From Lysobacteraceae bacterium (lineage in GTDB: Bacteria; Pseudomonadota; Gammaproteobacteria; Xanthomonadales; Rhodanobacteraceae): 42,703 nucleotides of DNA. The notes under the pieces are model-generated. The model saw only the letters and a program-made list of their open reading frames with translations. It was not told the DNA's origin and searched no databases. Below, piece by piece: positions 18,311 to 27,383 of the stretch. The DNA lies in the NCBI GenBank assembly GCA_028870665.1, contig JAGWPB010000017.1:1-42703 (forward strand). The letters run 5' to 3'. The position numbers and the translations under genes were made by a program. Position 1 is the stretch's first letter; every line of letters starts with the position of its first letter.

Positions 18311-19648
18311 ATGCGCCCGTTCCGACGCGTCCTTGCCGTTGCGTTCGTCCTGATTGCCGGCTGCGCCAGCAGCCTCGTTCTTGCCGGGCCCGCCCGCGCC
18401 GGCTGCTTGCCGGCGCGCACCACGGTCCGCAAGGGTGAAACCCTGGACGTGCTGCTGGCCCGCTGGGGCCTTGCGCGCAGCCAGGCCTTCGAGTGGGGCC
18501 GTCGCGTCGCGGCCCGCGAACCGGCCGCGGCGCTGCGTCCGGGCGACCGCGTCGAGGGTTGCATCGAGCACACCGTGCATGGCACCCGGCTGGTGCGGAT
18601 CGAGATCCTGCATGGCCAGCGTCGTGGCCGCCTGGTGCTGGGCGCGGACGTCCCGGTGATCCGGCATCGTGCGCGCCGGCTGATCGCGGACATCGCCACG
18701 CCCGCGCATCGCGATGAGCCTGTTGATACGGCTGCCGGCACGGACGGCATCGCGCCCCTGCTGCCGCTGGGCACACCCCAGCATCTGTCTTTCACGGTGG
18801 CCAGTTCGCTGGCCGAATCGCTGGTGGCGCACCATGTCTCGCCGCTGCTGGCGCGCGCGATTACCGACTGGCTCGATCGCGACCAGCGCCTGCCGTCACC
18901 GCTGCCGCCGGGGGCGATCGTCAGCGCGCTGTTTTTCGGCAATCCCGACAGCAGCGACGCGCAGCTGGCGCAGATGACCATCTATGCAGCCGGCCACGAG
19001 CACCGCCTGTTCCGTTTCACCGATGCGCACGGGCGCAGTCTGCTGGTCGATGCCGAAGGCCAGGGTGTGATGCCGCTGCCGCTGGTCGAGCCGGTGCCCG
19101 ATGCGCGGCTGACCTCGGGTTGGGGCTGGCGCACCAATCCGGTGCTGCACCGGCCCGAGTTCCACAAGGGCGTCGATTTCGCGGCGCCGATGGGCACTCC
19201 GATCCGCGCCGTGGCGGACGGCCGCGTCGACTTCGTCGGCTGGCATGGCTATTACGGTCGCATGGTCGAGGTGCGCCACGCGCCGGATGTGCGCACGCGC
19301 TATGGCCACATGGCGCGCTACGCTCGCGGTCTGCACGACGGCGAGTTCGTGCGGGCCGGGCAGGTGATCGGTTACGTCGGCAGTTCCGGGCTTTCGACCG
19401 GGCCGCACCTGTATCTCGAACTGTGGGAGAGCGGCAAGCGCATCGATCCGCTGCGGATCGAAACCCAGGCAGCCGACGTCGAGTCCGAGGCGGAGGCCAA
19501 TCCGGTCCTGCTGCGCCGCGAGGTGATCACACCGGTGCAACTCGACGGGAGCGAGCTGGCACGCTTCCAGGCATTCCGCAGCGCACTGCACGGCGTACTG
19601 GCCGCATCGGTCGACGACGCTCCGGTCGCCGCCGCGCTCGTGCCCTAG
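18311..19648 (+). CDS. M23/LytM-domain cell-wall protein with degenerate metal site
   Basis: A 445-residue envelope protein. The N-terminus carries a signal with a possible lipobox (LIAGC, Cys18) or a conventional signal peptidase site a few residues later (ARAG). A LysM-like region follows (TVRKGETLDVLLARWGL), then a middle domain as in MepM/OapA-type proteins. A LytM domain (about 270-395) begins GWGWRTNP. In the LytM domain the first zinc ligands are present (HKGVD, His285 and Asp289), but the HxH motif reads HLY (His366, Tyr368), so the third zinc ligand is replaced. It may be a non-catalytic amidase activator like EnvC/NlpD. Start chosen at 18311 behind GAGAGAGGAA. The stop codon lies in a 16-bp perfect palindrome (19639-19654). 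Confidence 0.88.
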   Translation: MRPFRRVLAVAFVLIAGCASSLVLAGPARAGCLPARTTVRKGETLDVLLARWGLARSQAFEWGRRVAAREPAAALRPGDRVEGCIEHTVHGTRLVRIEILHGQRRGRLVLGADVPVIRHRARRLIADIATPAHRDEPVDTAAGTDGIAPLLPLGTPQHLSFTVASSLAESLVAHHVSPLLARAITDWLDRDQRLPSPLPPGAIVSALFFGNPDSSDAQLAQMTIYAAGHEHRLFRFTDAHGRSLLVDAEGQGVMPLPLVEPVPDARLTSGWGWRTNPVLHRPEFHKGVDFAAPMGTPIRAVADGRVDFVGWHGYYGRMVEVRHAPDVRTRYGHMARYARGLHDGEFVRAGQVIGYVGSSGLSTGPHLYLELWESGKRIDPLRIETQAADVESEAEANPVLLRREVITPVQLDGSELARFQAFRSALHGVLAASVDDAPVAAALVP

Positions 19649-19804
19649 GGCACGCGGGCTGATCGCCGCCGCACCGGCGGTCAGGCCGCCGGGAACTCCG
19701 CACCGGCCTCCGGCCTGACGTCGACACTGCCGTCGTCCGGCACGGGCACGTGTCGCGGTTCCCTCCTGCGGTCATGACTTACGGCCCGGATGGGCTGATC
19801 AAGA

Positions 19805-19821
19805 TTGTTATACAATAACAA
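19805..19821. promoter_or_regulatory. Zur-box-like operator before TonB receptor
   Basis: TTGTTAT-ACA-ATAACAA is a perfect 7-3-7 palindrome in an AT-rich patch. GTTAT-N3-ATAAC arms are those of the gammaproteobacterial Zur consensus (about GTTATANTATAAC). Weaker outer symmetry (TGATC pairs at 19797-19829) extends it. The element includes TACAAT (19811-19816), a good -10 box, so a bound repressor would block transcription. It lies 41 bp before the receptor start. Zur is inferred from the motif; another dimeric repressor is possible. Confidence 0.5.
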
Positions 19822-19862
19822 ATCTGATCGGTTCACCGATCTCACCGCTCCTGGATGCATCG

Positions 19863-22031
19863 ATGCCAGCCCAAGTCCGCTCCCGTCTTGCACTGGCGAT
19901 CGCGGTCGCGCTGGCGTGCCCCGGGGTCCGTGCGGCGATGGCTGAATCGGTCGCCGCTCCGCCGACCGCTGCCGTGCCGGCGGAGGCGCCCGGAACGCCG
20001 CAGGCGGTGCAACAACTCGGCGCGATCGATGTCGTCGCCACACGCCTGGACCAGGCGCGCAACCAGCTATCGCCCTCCACCGGCAGCAGCAGCTACACCT
20101 TCGGCCCGCAGGCCATCAGCCAGCTGCCGCTGGGCGCCTCGACGCCCGTCAACCAGATCCTGTTGCAGGCGCCGGGGGTGGTGCAGGATTCCTACGGCGA
20201 TGTGCACGTGCGCGGCGACCACGGCAACCTGCAGTACCGCATCAACGGCGTGCTGATCCCGGAGAGCATCTCCGGCTTCGGCCAGACGCTGGATCCGCGC
20301 ATGATCGAATCGATGCGCCTGCTGACCGGCGCACTGCCGGCTCAGTACGGACTGCGCACCGCGGGCGTCGTCGATGTCACCACCAAGGCGGGTGAGAAGC
20401 TCGGCAACGGCGGCAGCGTCGGCCTGACCACGGGCAGCCACGCCACGCTCGATCCGACGTTGAGCGACTGGGGCCGGGCCGGGCGCTGGAGCTGGTTTGC
20501 CACCGGCAGCTTCAGTCGCAATGATCTCGGCATCGAGAACCCGACGCCCGCGCGCGATGCCATCCATGATCGCAGCAACCAGATCCATGGCTTCGGCATG
20601 CTTTCGTACGTGCTCAACGACGAAGCACGCGTCAGCCTGATGGCGGGACTGGCCGGCAATCGCTTCCAGATACCCGACAATCCCGGCCAGCCTCCGGTCT
20701 TCGTGCTGGCCGGAGCTCCGCCGGGATTCGATTCGACCCGGCTCGACGAGCGGCAGCGCGAACTGACGCGCTTCGCGGTGCTGTCGCTGCAGGGAAAGCT
20801 GGGGGCCAGCAGTTATCAGGTGGCGCTGGGCCAGCGCTACAGCCGGGTCGATTTCCAGCCCGACAACATCGGTGACCTGATCTTCAACGGTGTCGCCTCC
20901 ACGGTCGGTCGCAGCAATCGCGCCAGCACCCTGCAGGCCGATTTCGCGATACCGCTGGGCGACACCCATACGCTGCGCTACGGCGCGTATGCAAGCGACG
21001 AGCATGCCGCGCAGGACAACACCTCACTGGTGTTCCCGGTCGACGCCTATGGCGTGCAGACCAGCGACGTGCCGCTGAGCATCACCGACAACAACCGGCT
21101 GCAGGCGCGCACCCTCAGCTTCTATCTGCAGGACGAATGGACACCCGGAGAGCGGCTGGCGATCAACTACGGTCTGCGCTATGACCATATCGGCGGCTAT
21201 CTCGACGCGAGCCAGCTCAGCCCGCGTCTCGGAGCGGTTTACAACCTGAGCGATGCCTGGACCCTGCATGCCGGTTACGCGCGCTATTTCACCCCGCCCT
21301 CGACCGAGCTGATCGCCGCCACCGACATCGCGCTGTTCCAGGGGACCAGCAACGCCGTGCCGACCAGTGCCAACACCAGCGTACGCGCCGCGCGCAGCAA
21401 CGACTACGACGTCGGCGTGCAGTGGCAGGTCAATCCGGCGCTGACGCTGGGACTGGACACCTACTACACGCAGTCGCGCAACCTGCTCGACGAGGGTCAG
21501 TTTGGTACCGCGCTGATCTTTTCCGACTTCAACTACCGTTACGGCCGCAACCACGGCATCGAGTTCAGCGTCACCTACGCCGCCGGGCCGTGGAGCGCCT
21601 ACTTCAATCTCACCGGCAACACCGCCAAGGGCAAGCAGGTCGCTTCGGGGCAGTACAACTTCGACGCCGCCGAGCTGACCTACATCGCGCAAAACTGGAT
21701 CTATCTCGATCATGCCCAGCGTCTGTCGTCCTCGGGCGGATTGAGCTTCCGTCTCGAGGATGGCACCCGCATTGGCGCCGACTACCTCTACGGCACCGGC
21801 CTGCATGCGGGGTTCGCCAATACCCTGAATCTGCCCGCGTATTTCCAGCTCAACCTCAACATCAGTCACCGCTTCGGCCGCGGTCCCCTGGGGCCGGTCA
21901 AGACCCGCTTCACCGTGCTCAACGCACTGGATCGCAGCTACGTCCTGCGCGACGGGACCGGCATCGGCGTCGGCGCACCGCAATACGCGGCGCGGCGCGG
22001 CTACTACCTGACCGTGGAAAAGGATTTCTGA
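19863..22031 (+). CDS. TonB-dependent outer-membrane receptor
   Basis: A 722-residue outer-membrane transporter: signal peptide (about 1-24), TonB-box-like stretch (IDVVATRLDQAR), plug domain (about 60-170, with VNQILLQAPGVV, VHVRGDHGNLQYRINGV and VVDVTTK), and a 22-strand barrel. It ends in the aromatic C-terminus YYLTVEKDF expected for BAM-inserted proteins. Such receptors import siderophores, vitamin B12, metals or glycans using TonB energy. The substrate cannot be read from sequence, but the Zur-like palindrome upstream points to zinc or a zinc chelate (inference). It is monocistronic or co-transcribed with the DUF1704 gene 52 bp downstream. Confidence 0.94.
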   Translation: MPAQVRSRLALAIAVALACPGVRAAMAESVAAPPTAAVPAEAPGTPQAVQQLGAIDVVATRLDQARNQLSPSTGSSSYTFGPQAISQLPLGASTPVNQILLQAPGVVQDSYGDVHVRGDHGNLQYRINGVLIPESISGFGQTLDPRMIESMRLLTGALPAQYGLRTAGVVDVTTKAGEKLGNGGSVGLTTGSHATLDPTLSDWGRAGRWSWFATGSFSRNDLGIENPTPARDAIHDRSNQIHGFGMLSYVLNDEARVSLMAGLAGNRFQIPDNPGQPPVFVLAGAPPGFDSTRLDERQRELTRFAVLSLQGKLGASSYQVALGQRYSRVDFQPDNIGDLIFNGVASTVGRSNRASTLQADFAIPLGDTHTLRYGAYASDEHAAQDNTSLVFPVDAYGVQTSDVPLSITDNNRLQARTLSFYLQDEWTPGERLAINYGLRYDHIGGYLDASQLSPRLGAVYNLSDAWTLHAGYARYFTPPSTELIAATDIALFQGTSNAVPTSANTSVRAARSNDYDVGVQWQVNPALTLGLDTYYTQSRNLLDEGQFGTALIFSDFNYRYGRNHGIEFSVTYAAGPWSAYFNLTGNTAKGKQVASGQYNFDAAELTYIAQNWIYLDHAQRLSSSGGLSFRLEDGTRIGADYLYGTGLHAGFANTLNLPAYFQLNLNISHRFGRGPLGPVKTRFTVLNALDRSYVLRDGTGIGVGAPQYAARRGYYLTVEKDF

Positions 22032-22083
22032 GCGGCACCGCGACGCACCATCACCGCAGGCATCGCGTGGCTACACTGCCGCC

Positions 22084-23355
22084 ATGACTGCCGCGGCCTC
22101 GCCACCGTTGTCGAGCGAACTGGCGCATTACGCAGCGCTCGACCGTCGCCTGGTCGCCGCGGTGCGGCGTATCCGCATCTTGCCGACGGTGGCGTGGCCG
22201 CCCACGCTCGAGCAGGCGTTTCTGGCCCTGGGCGATGGTGCGGCGCCACGCCTGCCGCAGGTGCGCTACACGCCGCCCGATCTCGCCCGCGAGCGCGTCG
22301 AGCTGGAGACGATCCATGACGAGGCGGATGCGGCGCATCCCCTGGGGTCCTACGTGCGCGCGACCGCGGCCTCGTGGCTGACCGCGGCGACGATGCTGGA
22401 GGCCGTCGGCACGCCGGCGGTCAGCACGCTCTCCGCGGCGATCTACGGCCGCCCCGGCGATGTCATCCCCGGCAGCACGCTGAGCAACCTGGATGCCGCG
22501 CGTCATTTCGTGGCAGTAGCCGACGAATTGGGCGTGATCCGATCCGACGACGACGAGGCCGTTCTGCCGGCGCAAGTCGTGCGCGCGGAGCTGGTGCCGG
22601 CGCTGGATGCACTGTTCGGCGCCGGGCGCATCGCGGTCGAGATCGATCCCGACCTGACGGCCAAGGCGGCCGCGGGCGCCACCCGCATCCGCTTGCGCGC
22701 GGCGTCCCGCTTCAGCGAATACGACCACCACCAGTTGCTGGCCCACGAGGCCTTCGTGCACACGCTGACCGCGTTGAACGGCCGCGAGCAGCCGCATCTG
22801 CGCTCGCTCAGCCGCACTTCGCCGCGCGTCACCGCGACCCAGGAGGGGCTGGCGGTATTCGCCGAGCTGATCTCGGGAGCGATCGACATCGGGCGCCTGA
22901 AACGCATCAGCCTGCGCATCCTGGCCATCGACCGCGCGCTCGCAGGCGCCGACTTCGTCGAGGTGTTCCGCTTCTTTCGGGACGCCGGACAGACCGCGAG
23001 TGACAGCTTCAATTCGGCGCAACGGGTGTTCCGCGGCGTGCCGACCGCGGGTGGCGCCGCCTTCGCCAAGGACAATGTCTATCTGCACGGCCTGCTGACC
23101 GTGCACACCTTCTTTCGTTGGGCGCTGAAGCATCAGCGCCTCGACCTGACCCGTGCCCTGTTCGCCGGCAAGCTGACGCTGGCCGACGTGGTGACCCTGG
23201 AACCCTGGTTCGTCAACGGTTTCATCGCTCCGGCGCAGTTCCTGCCGCCGTGGCTGCGGCGTACCCGCGGGCTGGCCGGAAACCTCGCGTTCTCGCTGTT
23301 CGCCAATCGCATCCGCATGGCCGACGTGGCCGCCGCGGACCTCGCTCGGGGCTGA
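22084..23355 (+). CDS. DUF1704 (MATCAP-like) putative metallopeptidase
   Basis: A 423-residue protein of the DUF1704 family, often named flavohemoglobin expression-modulating QEGLA motif protein. The key motifs are HEAFVH (HExxxH; His221, Glu222, His226) and TQEGLAVFAE (Glu254). Human DUF1704 members (MATCAP/KIAA0895L) are zinc tyrosine carboxypeptidases with this HExxxH layout, so a metallopeptidase activity is plausible; the bacterial substrate is not known. No signal peptide, so cytoplasmic. It follows the TonB receptor by 52 bp. If that receptor imports zinc, a zinc-dependent neighbour is suggestive but unproven. Confidence 0.88.
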   Translation: MTAAASPPLSSELAHYAALDRRLVAAVRRIRILPTVAWPPTLEQAFLALGDGAAPRLPQVRYTPPDLARERVELETIHDEADAAHPLGSYVRATAASWLTAATMLEAVGTPAVSTLSAAIYGRPGDVIPGSTLSNLDAARHFVAVADELGVIRSDDDEAVLPAQVVRAELVPALDALFGAGRIAVEIDPDLTAKAAAGATRIRLRAASRFSEYDHHQLLAHEAFVHTLTALNGREQPHLRSLSRTSPRVTATQEGLAVFAELISGAIDIGRLKRISLRILAIDRALAGADFVEVFRFFRDAGQTASDSFNSAQRVFRGVPTAGGAAFAKDNVYLHGLLTVHTFFRWALKHQRLDLTRALFAGKLTLADVVTLEPWFVNGFIAPAQFLPPWLRRTRGLAGNLAFSLFANRIRMADVAAADLARG

Positions 23356-23453
23356 ATCGCGGCGTCGGACGCCCGGGCCGCGCCGAGGCCTCGTGCTACT
23401 CTTTTCGGCCTTCCCCACACCCCCGGCGCAAGCCGAAGTCCGCGATTGCGACC

Positions 23454-25748
23454 ATGCCCACTGCCGAGGAACTCAAGCGCGCCGCGCTCGACTATCACCG
23501 CGCCGCGCCGGCCGGCAAGATCCGCGTCACCCCGACCAAGGCGCTGCTGACCCAGCGCGACCTGGGATTGGCCTATTCGCCCGGGGTTGCCGCTGCCTGC
23601 GAGGCGATCGTCGAGAATCCGCGCGCGGTTTCCGCGCTGACCGCGCGCGGCAACCTGGTGGCGGTGATCAGCAACGGTACCGCGGTGCTGGGCTTGGGCG
23701 CGATCGGGCCGCTGGCAGCCAAGCCGGTCATGGAAGGCAAGGCGGTGCTGTTCCAGAAGTTCGCCGGCATCGACGTGTTCGACATCGAGATCGACGAGCG
23801 CGACCCGGACAAGCTGGTCGAGATCATCGCCAGCCTGGAGCCGACCTTCGGCGGGATCAACCTCGAGGACATCAAGGCGCCGGAGTGTTTCGCCGTCGAG
23901 CACAAGCTGCGTGAGCGCATGCGCATTCCGGTGTTTCACGATGATCAGCACGGCACCTCGATCATCGTCGGCGCGGCGGTGCTCAATGCGCTGCAGATCG
24001 TCGGCAAGGACATCGCCAGCGTGCGCGTGGCGGCATCCGGGGCCGGCGCGGCCGGCATCGCCTGCCTCGACATGCTGGTTCGGCTTGGCGTGCGTCCCGA
24101 GCATATTCGGGTGGCCGACAAGGACGGGGTGCTCTATCGCGGCCGGCCGGGGCTCGACCCCGACGGCGCCCGCTATGCGCGCGACACCAGCGCGCGCGCG
24201 CTGGCCGATATCGTCGTCGGCGCCGACGTATTCCTCGGCGTCTCGGCCGGCGGCGTGCTGAAGCCGGCGATGGTCGCCAGCATGGCCGGGCAGCCGGTGA
24301 TCCTCGCACTGGCCAACCCGACGCCCGAGATCGATCCGGAGCTGGCGCGCGCCGCGCGTCCGGACTGCATCGTCGCCACCGGGCGTTCGGATTATCCCAA
24401 CCAGGTCAACAACGCGCTCTGCTTCCCGTACATTTTCCGCGGTGCGCTGGACGTGGGTGCCACCACCATCAACGAGGCGATGAAGGTGGCCTGCGTGCAC
24501 GCCATCGCCGAACTGGCCCGGCGCGAGGCCAGCGATGTCGCCGCGCGGGCCTACGGCGGCAAGGCGCCCAGCTTCGGACCCGAATACCTGATCCCGCAGC
24601 CGTTCGATCCGCGTCTGCTGGTGCAGCTGGCGCCGGCGGTGGCGCAGGCGGCGATGGACTCCGGCGTCGCCACCCGTCCGATCGCCGACATGGACGCCTA
24701 CCGCGAGCGGCTGATGAACTTCGTCTTCCGTACCGGTCTGGTGATGAAGCCGGTGTTCGACCGCGCCAAGGCCGACCCCCGGCGCGTGGTCTATGCCGAA
24801 GGCGAGGAGGAAACCGTACTGCGCGCGGTGCAGACGGTGGTTGACGAGCGCCTGGCGCGGCCGATCCTGATCGGCCGCCCCGACGTGATCGCGGCGCGCA
24901 TCAGGCGCATCGGCCTGCGTATCCGCCCCGGCAGCGATTTCGAGCTGGTCAACATCCATTCCGATCCGCGCTTCCCCGATTACTGGCAGCAGTACTACGC
25001 GCTGATGCGGCGGCGCGGCGTGACGCCCTCGCTGGCCAAGTCCTTCGTGCGCTCGCGTACCGCGGTGATCGCGGCGCTGATGGTCGAGCGCGGCGAGGCC
25101 GACGCGCTGATCTGCGGCCTGGTCGGGCGCTACCACAAGAAGCTGGCCTATCTGCTGGAAGTGCTGCAGACCGATCCCGGCGTGGACTGCCCGGCGGCGA
25201 TGACCGCGGTCGCCAACGACAAGGGCGTGTTCTTCTTCCTCGATACCCACGTCAAGGAGAACCCCACGCCCGAGCACATCGCCGAGGCCACCCTGCAGGC
25301 GGCGATCCGGCTCAGGCTGTTCGGCATCCAGCCCAAGATCGCGCTGCTGTCATCGTCCAATTTCGGCAGCCGCGACACCGAGGGGGCGCGCAAGATGCGG
25401 CGTGCGCTGGAGCTGATCCTGGCGCGCGTGCCCAAGCTCGAGGTCGAGGGCGAGATGCAGGCCGACGTCGCGATGGAGGCGACGATCCGCGAGCACCTGT
25501 TTCCGAACTCCCGCCTCGGCGGGCGCGCCAACATGTTCGTGTTTCCGGATCTCGAGTCGGCCAACATCGCCTTCAATCTCGTGCGCATGATGACCGATGG
25601 CGTGGTGATCGGCCCGATCCTGATGGGGGTCAGCAGGCCGGCGCACGTGCTCACGCCGTCGGCGACGGTGCGGCGCGTGATCAACATGACCGCGATCGCC
25701 TGCGTCGAGGCGCAGATCCGCGCGGCGCCCGGGCGCGACGAGGGCTGA
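23454..25748 (+). CDS. maeB: NADP-dependent malic enzyme with phosphotransacetylase-like domain
   Basis: This 764-residue enzyme decarboxylates malate to pyruvate, yielding NADPH. The N-terminal malic domain has [29 protein letters not shown] and [10 protein letters not shown]. The NAD(P)-binding domain runs to about residue 420 ([24 protein letters not shown]). The C-terminal third is a phosphotransacetylase-like domain ([28 protein letters not shown]), which in E. coli MaeB is regulatory (acetyl-CoA sensing). Length matches E. coli MaeB (759). Start taken at the ATG at 23454, where homology begins; the frame stays open upstream by chance. Convergent with the glycosyltransferase gene, 17 bp apart. 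Confidence 0.97.
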   Translation: MPTAEELKRAALDYHRAAPAGKIRVTPTKALLTQRDLGLAYSPGVAAACEAIVENPRAVSALTARGNLVAVISNGTAVLGLGAIGPLAAKPVMEGKAVLFQKFAGIDVFDIEIDERDPDKLVEIIASLEPTFGGINLEDIKAPECFAVEHKLRERMRIPVFHDDQHGTSIIVGAAVLNALQIVGKDIASVRVAASGAGAAGIACLDMLVRLGVRPEHIRVADKDGVLYRGRPGLDPDGARYARDTSARALADIVVGADVFLGVSAGGVLKPAMVASMAGQPVILALANPTPEIDPELARAARPDCIVATGRSDYPNQVNNALCFPYIFRGALDVGATTINEAMKVACVHAIAELARREASDVAARAYGGKAPSFGPEYLIPQPFDPRLLVQLAPAVAQAAMDSGVATRPIADMDAYRERLMNFVFRTGLVMKPVFDRAKADPRRVVYAEGEEETVLRAVQTVVDERLARPILIGRPDVIAARIRRIGLRIRPGSDFELVNIHSDPRFPDYWQQYYALMRRRGVTPSLAKSFVRSRTAVIAALMVERGEADALICGLVGRYHKKLAYLLEVLQTDPGVDCPAAMTAVANDKGVFFFLDTHVKENPTPEHIAEATLQAAIRLRLFGIQPKIALLSSSNFGSRDTEGARKMRRALELILARVPKLEVEGEMQADVAMEATIREHLFPNSRLGGRANMFVFPDLESANIAFNLVRMMTDGVVIGPILMGVSRPAHVLTPSATVRRVINMTAIACVEAQIRAAPGRDEG

Positions 25749-25765
25749 GAGCGCCTGCCGCGTGC

Positions 25766-26512
25766 TTACAGTTCCTCGACGCCGCTGACGCGGGCGCGGC
25801 GGATCAGCCAGGCGACGCCGCGCAGATCGGCGATGCCCACCCACAGCCGGTCCCACAGGCCGTACTTGGATACCCCGCGCGTGCGCGGGCGATGGTTGAC
25901 CGGCACGCTCTCGCAGCCGCAGCCGGCGCGCCGGACCAGCGCCGGAAGAAAGCGGTGCATGTGATCGAAGTACGGCAGCAGAAGAAACGTCTCGCGCTCG
26001 AACAGCTTCAGCCCGCAGCCGGTATCCGGTGTGGCGTCGCCGAGCATGCGCGCGCGGACGCCGTTGGCGACCTTCGACGACAGGCGTTTGCTGAAGCCGT
26101 CGCGACGCGTGGTGCGCCAGCCGGCGAACAGTTTCACCGCCGGGGCGGCGCGATCGCGCGCCGCCAGCAATCTGGGGATGTCGGCAGGATCGTTCTGGCC
26201 GTCCCCGTCCAGCGTCGCCACCCAGTGTCCGCGGGCGGCGCGCACGCCGCTCCACACCGCAGTGCTCTGGCCGCTCTGGCGTGCGTGATGCAGCACGCGC
26301 AGTTCGGGGAAGTCGGCGCGGGCGGTGCGCAGCACGCTCAGGGTGTCGTCGCGGCTGGCATCGTCGACAAAGATGATCTCGAAATCGAGCCGGTCGCGCA
26401 GTACGGCGGCGATCTCGGTCAGCAGCGGAACGACATTGTCGCGCTCGTTGAAGACCGGGACGACGACGGACAGCTCGGGCATGGCGGACGATTCGCGGTC
26501 GCCAGCGGTCAT
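25766..26512 (-). CDS. Family 2 glycosyltransferase (polyprenyl-phosphate type)
   Basis: A 248-residue GT-A fold glycosyltransferase resembling dolichyl/undecaprenyl-phosphate sugar transferases. Features are LSVVVPVFNERDNVV at the N-terminus, the FVDDASRDDT nucleotide-sugar site, the LDGDGQNDP acidic metal site, and DTGCGLKLF. The C-terminus (LWVGIADLRGVAWLIRRAR) is amphipathic or membrane-proximal. It probably charges a lipid carrier for cell-envelope glycans or lipid A decoration. The ATG at 26512 overlaps the parB stop (ATGA), implying coupling to the par operon; an in-frame ATG at 26482 is the alternative. The small LAB_N-type membrane partner often found next to such enzymes is not here. 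Confidence 0.9.
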   Translation of the reverse strand: MTAGDRESSAMPELSVVVPVFNERDNVVPLLTEIAAVLRDRLDFEIIFVDDASRDDTLSVLRTARADFPELRVLHHARQSGQSTAVWSGVRAARGHWVATLDGDGQNDPADIPRLLAARDRAAPAVKLFAGWRTTRRDGFSKRLSSKVANGVRARMLGDATPDTGCGLKLFERETFLLLPYFDHMHRFLPALVRRAGCGCESVPVNHRPRTRGVSKYGLWDRLWVGIADLRGVAWLIRRARVSGVEEL

Positions 26513-27375
26513 GATCGCCGCAGCCGCTCGAGCAGGCCGTCCAGTTCGTCGAGGCTGTGGTAGCGGATCACCAGCTTGCCGCGGCCGTTGCGGCCGTGGC
26601 TGAGTGCCACCGGCGCGGCCAATCGTTCACACAGCTCGCGCTCGAGGGCATCGATGTTGGGATCGCGTCCGCCGCCGCCGTGCGGTTTGCGCGCGGGTGC
26701 GGACTGGCGGCGACGCACCGCATCCTCGAGTTCGCGCACCGACCAGCCGGCGGCCGCGGCCTCGCGCGCCAGCGCCACGGCATCGATCTCGGGCAGGGTG
26801 GCCAGCGCGCGCGCATGGCCCATGTCGAGCTTGCGCTCGTCGAGCAGATCGCGAATCGGCTTGGGCAGCTCCAGCAGGCGCAGCAGGTTGGACACCGCCG
26901 CGCGCGAGCGGCCGACCGCCGCGGCGACCTGCTGGTGAGTGAGATCGAACTCCTCCAGCAGTCGCGCCAGCGCGCCGGCCTCCTCCAGCGGCGTCAGATC
27001 CTCGCGCTGGATGTTTTCGATCAATGCCATCGCCAGCAGCGACTGCTCGGGCACCTCGCGCACCAGTGCCGGTACCTCGGCGAGCCCGGCGCGTTGCGCC
27101 GCGCGCCAGCGGCGCTCGCCGGCGATCAGCTCGTAGCGCTCGCGGCCCAGCGCGCGCACCACCAGCGGCTGGATCAGGCCCTGGGCCTTGATCGAGGCCG
27201 CCAGTTCGTCCAGCGCGGCGACGTCGAAGTGCTGCCGCGGCTGGTACTTGCCGGGCTGGATCGCGGTGACCGCCAGCGTGCGCAGGTCGCCGTCGCCCTC
27301 GTTCGCCGGGGCGTCGCCGCTGCCGCCGAGCAGCGCATCGAGGCCACGTCCGAGTCCGCGTTTCTTCGCTGCCAT
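26509..27375 (-). CDS. parB: Chromosome-partitioning protein ParB
   Basis: This 288-residue DNA-binding CTP-dependent clamp loads at parS and spreads to organise the origin region. The N-terminus MAAKKRGLGRGLDALLGG is the basic ParA-interacting segment. The ParB/Srx domain has KYQPRQHFD, GLIQPLVVR and the CTP-binding ELIAGERRWRAAQ. ALIENIQREDLTPLEEA precedes the helix-turn-helix (THQQVAAAVGRSRAAVSNLLRL). A C-terminal dimer domain ends the protein. The start at 27375 fits the conserved N-terminus. It is 8 bp after parA and overlaps the glycosyltransferase by 4 bp. I did not see a canonical parS site (TGTTTCACGTGAAACA) nearby. Confidence 0.97.
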   Translation of the reverse strand: MAAKKRGLGRGLDALLGGSGDAPANEGDGDLRTLAVTAIQPGKYQPRQHFDVAALDELAASIKAQGLIQPLVVRALGRERYELIAGERRWRAAQRAGLAEVPALVREVPEQSLLAMALIENIQREDLTPLEEAGALARLLEEFDLTHQQVAAAVGRSRAAVSNLLRLLELPKPIRDLLDERKLDMGHARALATLPEIDAVALAREAAAAGWSVRELEDAVRRRQSAPARKPHGGGGRDPNIDALERELCERLAAPVALSHGRNGRGKLVIRYHSLDELDGLLERLRRS

Positions 27376-27383
27376 GGGGATGC

